From contig CM049306.1 in the NCBI GenBank assembly GCA_026874595.1, positions 52,110,019-52,174,018 on the forward strand: a stretch of 64,000 nt of DNA. Reading direction: 5' to 3'. The notes under the pieces are model-generated. The model was not told where the DNA came from. It made no database searches and saw nothing but the letters and a program-made list of their open reading frames with translations. The translations under genes and the position numbers were made by a program. Below, piece after piece: positions 57,786 to 64,000 of this stretch. Position 1 is the first letter of the stretch, and each line of letters opens with the position of its first letter. This stretch comes from Sipunculus nudus. Its lineage: Eukaryota > Annelida > Sipuncula > Golfingiida > Sipunculidae.

Positions 57786-58687
57786 TCTACTACTCATGGA
57801 CTGTGCTTTTTTCAGACCTGAATGTGTATCATGCCTGCATTTCCTTGAGAAACTCATGAATCTCAGGCAGAATGAACATACGTAGGTTTGATCTATATTC
57901 AGCCCTGTAACCCAAGATCATTAATACCCACATAACCACTAAGGCAGAAGGGATGTTATGCTGTAAGCAATGTCCACAAACTTTGTTTGTTAAAATAACA
58001 TATAGGCAAAATATATCAAATGTATCTACCAAAGGTTTAGTTTTCAATAAATTTGACTTCATATCACAGTAGCACAGGACCTTGATCACTTCTCATGATT
58101 ACTTTATTTAGAATTATTACACACATTTACACCATTAAACAGATTTTCATCTCTAATAGCTGTGGGGCCGTAGTTTCACTATTGGATTTGTGGCACATGG
58201 TACCACCACAAAGTATTAAAGCAAAATTATGTCAAAACACCACCCACAGGTGACCTGGTACAGATGAGCCCTTTGAAGTAGAAGTCGTAAAACTGACAAG
58301 CTCAAGACCTCAGGGTCTACACAGCTATTTATCTGAGCATGGTATGTGATATGAAGTGGTAGCCCCCTTGAGTCCATCATAAGATGTTGTTCGCCTTATC
58401 GATAATATGCAGATCTTGTCACTGCCCTATGATCAACGTGTTGCTTCATTAAAACCTCATCTATCACAGCGTGTCTATTGTTCTTTCACCATCAGTGATA
58501 CAAAATACACACCTGATTGCTAGGCAGAGGTTGTATATCACACCAGTCACACACGAGGGGTTTAACACCGTATTACGGGACACATTGGTGTTTGGTCAAG
58601 TGCAGGTGGACATAGCAGGGTATCAAAATGTGGTGGAAAGAACAAGGGGTAGGTTAATTAATGTGACTTTTTTTGCTTCTTTTACAG

Positions 58688-58781
58688 GGACATGTTCATT
58701 GAAGAGCATATGAAACCCAAACTGAAAGTCATCAGTGAAAGCAGCCTTGATTATATCTTCAATTTTGATGAAAATCTGATG
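58688..58781 (+). CDS. Unrecognised gene, exon 3
   Basis: It encodes (W)DMFIEEHMKPKLKVISESS and LDYIFNFDENLM. The acceptor TTTTTACAG|GGACATG completes Trp across the intron. The donor CTGATG|GTTTGT is less than ideal but in phase 0. No domain is recognised. Confidence 0.72.
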
Positions 58782-60607
58782 GTTTGTTCTATTTTTCCCA
58801 CAACAAATAAAGCACATTGCTGTTTATTCAAAAGTTAACTATGAAAAAAACTATGTTCTAAACTCCATTGCTTTGTCATGCTACTGTGTATATATATGTA
58901 TCATAATTTAAATACTTGGAGTGTTTAACTCTATCTAAGAAAAACAGCTATCATACATTAATTATGCAGTATTTGTTATTTAATAAAAAATCTTGAACCA
59001 GCAATAGATCCTATGTTGCTGCTCTTTATAAATTAATACCAATGTGTGACCAGTAATATCTGTTTGTGATTATTTTGTTAATTATGGTAAACTTAAATTC
59101 TCCGCTGGACATTTTTCAAGTGTTTTTGCTTCTCATATGTGTGTAGAAGGGAAAGTAAACCACCTTGTATTTTTATCATGTTTCCTTCTCTCCCTTTGAG
59201 AATTGCTCTCAGGAGTGGCTTCAAAAGACTGCAGTGGGGGAAGGGTCATTCAGTTTATTTCCCTTTCATTATTTGACCAGCACCAAGAGGAACCACAATT
59301 TTAAAAATGTCAGGACCTACATCTGTGTGACTTTGTGTGCATTTTAATTATGACTTCAGCACAGTAATGCCAGAGTTTGAAGTCCACAACACTTCTTTTT
59401 ATTTGTAATACTTGAGGGTTTTTTTAAAAAGTGCCCATGACAGTAGTCTCAATAGACTTTCTGTTTGAAAAAAAAATTTCATTGAGGTGATGTTGGTAAT
59501 AAACATACACAAACAACACTGGGTGGCATCAGGGATCAACTTATATATTAGATAGACTGATGATTAACTAATATCAGAAAAACTATGACTCACCATGTCA
59601 CACTAAGCACTGGAATGTCAGATGATTAACAAACCAGAAGGATGGGGGATTAACTGTGAGAAATTGGTAAGATGTCCCAGCCTAGTTTGATGGCAGTCTA
59701 TTTGTGTACATTCTTATTAAAGCTGGTTGCTTTGGTGACCTTATCAGCCACTTCAGCAGTTATACCCAGGGGGATTAGCTCAGTAATCTGATAAGTGTGA
59801 TTAATGCACACCTCAAACTCTCACTCCCCTTGTAGTGAGAGGAAGGTACACAAAACTTGTTTTACTATCAGCTTAACATCCACCTTATAAGCTCTCTCAT
59901 TAATTCATATATAAGGGAGGTATATTTTTAATTGCAGGCCTAATTAAATCCAGGTCAGCTCACTATAAAGGTGTTTGTCAAAAGGAAATTTCCTCAACAA
60001 GACTGGTCTTGTGTTTTCTCATATATAATAAAGTAAAACCGTCAGTGATATCCACCATCCACAGATGGACACATTTTATGTAAGAGGATTATAAAGACCA
60101 GCATGTTATCAGGTCATCTGCACTTCTCTGACTTAATTGGTGTCTTGTTAGGTGTAAGTTTGAATCAAATAATGGCAAAGTATGTGCCAGATTTTCACCC
60201 TGGTATAGGTAGCTGCATTAGGAATTGTTGCTTTGTGGTATGTCCCATAAACAGACAGGTGTTTATGTCAGTTCTAGACATGAGATGACAGTATGGTTGT
60301 ATTTTCTAGAATAAGCAGACATCAATTTAGTGTGTACAGATTAATTTAAAAGGCAGGCCGGATCCAGGCTGAGTATAACACTCAGAATACTGTTACACAT
60401 GACAAGTAAGCATCAGATTTGTGTATGTATGCAAGAGATGAACTGATCAGATTTGTACTCATACCAGAAATGTTTATATTACCTTTAACAAGGAGGTTAT
60501 GTATTCATCTGAGTTAATTTGTTGTTGGTTTGTTGGTCCAATAGTCCTTCAGCTGAATATATGCAAAAAGCACACGTCAGATTTCCATAAAAATTTGTCA
60601 TGGTGGA
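58782..60607. other. Intron 3 sequence, nothing recognised
   Basis: A weak A-box-like GGGATTAGCTCAGTAATCTG lies near 59770 without a good B box. No exon is seen. Confidence 0.35.
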
Positions 60608-61075
60608 AGGTTGGACATGGACCAAAGATGAACCTATTATTTTTGGTATGGATCCAATTGAAGGACCAGAGAAGGACCCTTTAATGTTGGTATGGATCCA
60701 TATGAAGGACCAGATAAGAACCCATTTATGTTGGTATGGATCCATAGGAAGGACCAGAGTAGAACCCATTAATGTTGGTATGGATCCATAGAAAGGACCA
60801 GAGAAGAACCCATTAATGTTGGTATGGATACACATGAAGGACCAGAGAAGGACCCATTAATGTTGGTATGGATCCATATGAAAGAGCAGATAAGAACCCA
60901 TTAATGTTGGTATGGATCCATGTGAAGGACCAGAAAAGAATCCACTTATGTCAGTATGGACACACATGAAGGACCAGAGAAGAATCCATTAATGTTAGTA
61001 TGGATCCACAGAAAGGACCAGAGAAGGACCCAATAATGTTGGTATGGATACATATGAAGGAGGAGATCCAGTGGG
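60608..61075. repeat. 44-bp tandem array, about 10 copies
   Basis: ATGTTGGTATGGATCCATA followed by TGAAGGACCAGAGAAGGACCC repeats with the TTGG(T/A)ATGG anchor at 60643, 60687, 60731, 60775, 60819, 60863, 60907, 60951, 60995 and 61039, exactly 44 bp apart throughout. Variation is by substitution only. Because 44 is not a multiple of three, the open frames seen here are incidental. Confidence 0.92.
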
Positions 61076-61483
61076 ATTGTATTGTCTTGGCAGCCTGTGA
61101 GGTTTTCAGTCTGCTGAGTGACATACTAGTGATTCTGTATCTTAATTTTTATATATTTTCTTGATTTATTTACTTCAGAAAAGCCATTGTAATTTTAGAA
61201 CTTGCTTCACATACTTTTTCAGATGTGCACACATTACTGATCTTACCTTCACAGTCATGTTGCATACCCCAGCCACCTCAAAATTTCAAGTAACTTTTAT
61301 TTATAGTTGTTCTCAATTTAATAGGTAACTTTTTATTTATTTAACTGTACTCAATTAATCTTTGTGCAGAGGTTCACAAATTTGAAAAAAAAGTTAGCAC
61401 TTACAAAATTGGAGCTAAGCAAGTTTGATAACAAGGTAGTGTGGTTTCTGTTTTCTATGATGTGGACTTTGATTCATTTACAG

Positions 61484-61551
61484 CCAACGCCTGAGATGTA
61501 TGAGAAGGCGTACACTCACTACAACGAAAAACTCAAAACTCTCTGTTTCAG
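61484..61551 (+). CDS. Unrecognised gene, exon 4
   Basis: It encodes PTPEMYEKAYTHYNEKLKTL then CF. The acceptor TTTACAG|CCAACG follows ATG of exon 3 in phase 0. The donor TTTCAG|GTAAGA leaves AG, which exon 5 completes to Ser. Confidence 0.75.
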
Positions 61552-62807
61552 GTAAGATATCTCATATTCTGTATAGTATTTTCATTAATCTTACCTTTAA
61601 ACACATAAAAATGAAACATTAATACGGATTGGGCCTTGAACATGTCAATTGTATGGCAACCATGATCTAGAAAGATCATGAATATTATCAAAGAGACATA
61701 ATCAGGAAGCAATGGTATGCCTATTCTTTCACACTTTAAGTTCAGTTTTGCTTTATACAAAGTTTCCCCAGCAAAACCATGCCAGCACTCGGTCTCAGTA
61801 CCTCCCCTTCAGCTGCTTAACATCTTGTTATGGTTCTGCATGCGAGTAAACATGGTCCACGTGTGTCTGTGTACCATAAGAAGGCTGTGTGATAGGAGGT
61901 CTGATTTGTGCATGTGCGACAGATCAAAAAAAAGGAGTGGTTCAAATAAATCCATACATGAACATACATGTTCTCTAATATATCTTTTCTGGATGGACAT
62001 TAGGTAAATTCAGTGTAGAACCTATAGCCTCAGATTATGCAATAGATCCAGGGGCCTCAGCTGAAATGAAAAGTAGCACTTGTGTGACCCTATGTTTCAG
62101 CCGGCAGAAACATTATAATTTTTATGGACAAAATTAGTCAGGGCATCTCATGATTGACAGGTGTCATGGTCTGTTTGACTCGGTCCCACACGTGCTGCAG
62201 ATATATCAGAGGACATGAAGGTCCATATATATATACTAAGTCCAAACATGAATGGGCATGGTTGTAAAACATTGGTTGTAAGCCTGAAAAAAAAATGGAA
62301 AACGCAGGTGGCGTTCGTGCCATGTTATGTTGGTACCAGTAACTGGACCTAGTCAACTTTTTAACACTTGTGTACATGAGTAAACCAAGAGTTTCAGGGC
62401 AATTTTTTTTATGGCAGGTACCATTTTATTTCACAGAGAAGACGCTGTTTTTTGTATTAATTCAACTTACTTTTAATTGATAAGGTCCCTTTAAGTAACA
62501 CATGATAATCATAACAATACAGTTATGTTCACCACTGCAGTGTCTGTAATGTTCTTAACTCTCTTCTAACCTAGCACCTCAATATATAACTTAAAGTAAT
62601 ACTTTGCATACACAGAACCATAATACTGCCTGAAAATTGTTATTTGACAGTGGGGCCTTATTTAATTAAAACTTGATGGTTAGATCCCTAGACCTGTAGG
62701 TTTGTACCACATTCAGATTGTGATCCATGTCAAGATTTTGTCATAAGAATGCCTTTTCTTCACCCAGAAGTCAACATTACCTGGTTATTTGGAATTCATA
62801 TTTACAG

Positions 62808-62928
62808 TGCCTGGATGCAGTACCACCTGTTAAAGAAGCAGCGCCAGGAAAACAGGGTGAGGATGGCAAAACTGGCCACCACCCACTACAAACACAAAGT
62901 CTACAGAGAACACCTACAGCAGTGGATC
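62808..62928 (+). CDS. Unrecognised gene, exon 5 (gene probably continues)
   Basis: It encodes (S)AWMQYHLLKKQRQENRVRMA then KLATTHYKHKVYREHLQQWI, a basic helical segment with Trp-Leu spacing like Sfi1-type repeats (L...F..W). The acceptor ATTTACAG|TGCCTGG is good. The end is uncertain. A weak donor ATC|GTATCT at 62928 would keep phase 0. Otherwise the frame runs eleven more codons to TGA at 62964. The repetitive Trp pattern favours continuation beyond the window. Confidence 0.68.
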
Positions 62929-62964
62929 GTATCTTTTAATTTCAGTACAAATTATATTGACTGA

Positions 62965-64000
62965 TCATGTTGAATTATGTGTCCAACTAGATAACGTTCA
63001 GAGAATGAAATAGATATCAGTTATACATATGGTGGATTTAACCAGCTGTGAGGGTCTAGGAGTACATAACATTGCAAAAACCTGGGAGATCATCAATTTG
63101 AATTTCAGTTGAGGAGCAGTAAGATTTTTTCACAGTCAGCCCCCACACACGGTGAGCACTGTACCCTACAGTCTTGTTTCACTCACAAACGAGTGCGACT
63201 TTCAGAGGTTCCTCGGTGTGTAACACCAAGGACCCACAGGTGGGGTACACAGCCTTGTTGACACCGGGATAATCATATGTTTCCGCCCTGTCTCAAGTCC
63301 GGAACTGGAATGGAATTCTGCTGATGTACACAGTACCTAGTTGAGCCAGCATTAAAAATTTAGGCAGTTACCTCAACCCAAAAAATTTAAAAAGTATGTT
63401 TGATTTAAGCTTTAAATTACTAATCATATTGCAAAATTGATGACCTCTTCCCTGCCTCAAGATGCAGTTATTTTGTCAAATTTGATGTCACAACCAATCA
63501 CTGTTTCATTGTTATTCCTTTGGTTGACAGACATACAAACTAAAAATAAATTCTCTTATATCCCGATGGAATCACCTGTTTATGTTGATGGGATGAGGTG
63601 ACTGGCTAAGCTCAATAAAGAGACAAAAAACAACATGATTATACTCGAGGAGGTTGGAATGGTGATTAAGGGTTTTAAAGACCTGCATTTTCTTATTTTT
63701 TCTACCAGTCATATCAATAAAATTGTCACTTATATTCACTTTATCCATATCATATTATAGCTCTGTGACACAAGGCCTACAGACTAGTGAGCCAGAGATG
63801 CAGTGGAAAAAAATAATAATTATAAAACTTGTGTTTACTGAGCTCAAAGTCACAATGGAGTTGTGTCCTATAGTGCATCCAGTGGCCAACAGATGTCACT
63901 GTGATTTACAATTTACATTGATAGGGTAACAATCAGATCCTAACAGGAAATTTGATAAATATTTTGTCAATTATACAATAATATATATTTTATACATTTG
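62965..64000. other. Downstream sequence, nothing recognised
   Basis: Intron or 3' flank of the unrecognised gene. No further exon is seen to the window end. Confidence 0.35.

Noticed and set aside
60497-60835. Repeat-peptide frames on both strands
   Set aside because: The 44-bp period is not a multiple of three and the unit lacks stops in several frames, so the openness is incidental.
62749-62964. Single-exon reading of the frame from 62749
   Set aside because: The part before 62808 is intron-like and ends in a good acceptor (ATTTACAG). Only the part after it joins exon 4 in phase.

Overview
This is a window of animal nuclear DNA. It is AT-rich, with short coding exons separated by long introns, GT-AG splice sites and many non-autonomous DNA transposons, (TA)n arrays and tandem repeats. 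One exon carries an in-frame TGA read as selenocysteine. The mix of repeats and genes suggests a marine invertebrate, perhaps a lophotrochozoan such as a mollusc, brachiopod or annelid. That placement is an impression from the sequence, not a proven assignment.

Three protein-coding genes can be assembled from splice sites with matching phases. (1) Plus strand, 8384-26976: a six-exon ecto-nucleoside triphosphate diphosphohydrolase (CD39/apyrase, NTPDase) of 455 residues, with a signal peptide, all five apyrase conserved regions and a hydrophobic C-terminal tail. Its intron 2 appears to be a GC-AG intron. (2) Minus strand, 42304 down to 37310: a five-exon iodothyronine deiodinase-like selenoprotein of about 346 residues. 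The codon at 40394-40396 is TGA in an S-TGA-P-P-F context, where deiodinases carry catalytic selenocysteine. It has a long acidic N-terminal extension with no visible membrane anchor. (3) Plus strand, from 43530 past 62928: an unrecognised gene whose first 155 residues combine a possible RIIa/Dpy-30-like helical N-terminus with a Sfi1-like basic helical segment. Genes 2 and 3 start head to head, with a probable shared promoter region at 42.3-43.5 kb.

The rest is intron, intergenic sequence and repeats. Transposon remains include a decayed Merlin/ISXO2-type transposase (44.6-45.75 kb, minus, inside intron 1 of gene 3) and a decayed LTR-retrotransposon integrase tail (34.26-34.8 kb, minus). Non-autonomous elements include hAT-like ones with clear 8-bp target duplications (3.36, 5.24 and 36.4 kb), a PIF/Harbinger-like one with its empty site visible in a sister repeat (9.82 kb), pogo/Tigger-like ones (14.4 and 39.0-40.3 kb), a TIR-bounded element carrying tRNA-like sequence between two (TA)n arrays (34.9 kb) and a foldback element (46.5-47.0 kb). 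Tandem arrays with 44-, ~50-, ~145- and 181-bp periods are also present. Long (TA)n arrays occur only between 8.7 and 36.8 kb and are absent from the right-hand 27 kb.

No rRNA gene, intact tRNA gene, CRISPR array or bacterial-type operon is seen. The clearest candidate for something new is the deiodinase-like selenoprotein. No SECIS element was found by eye downstream of it.
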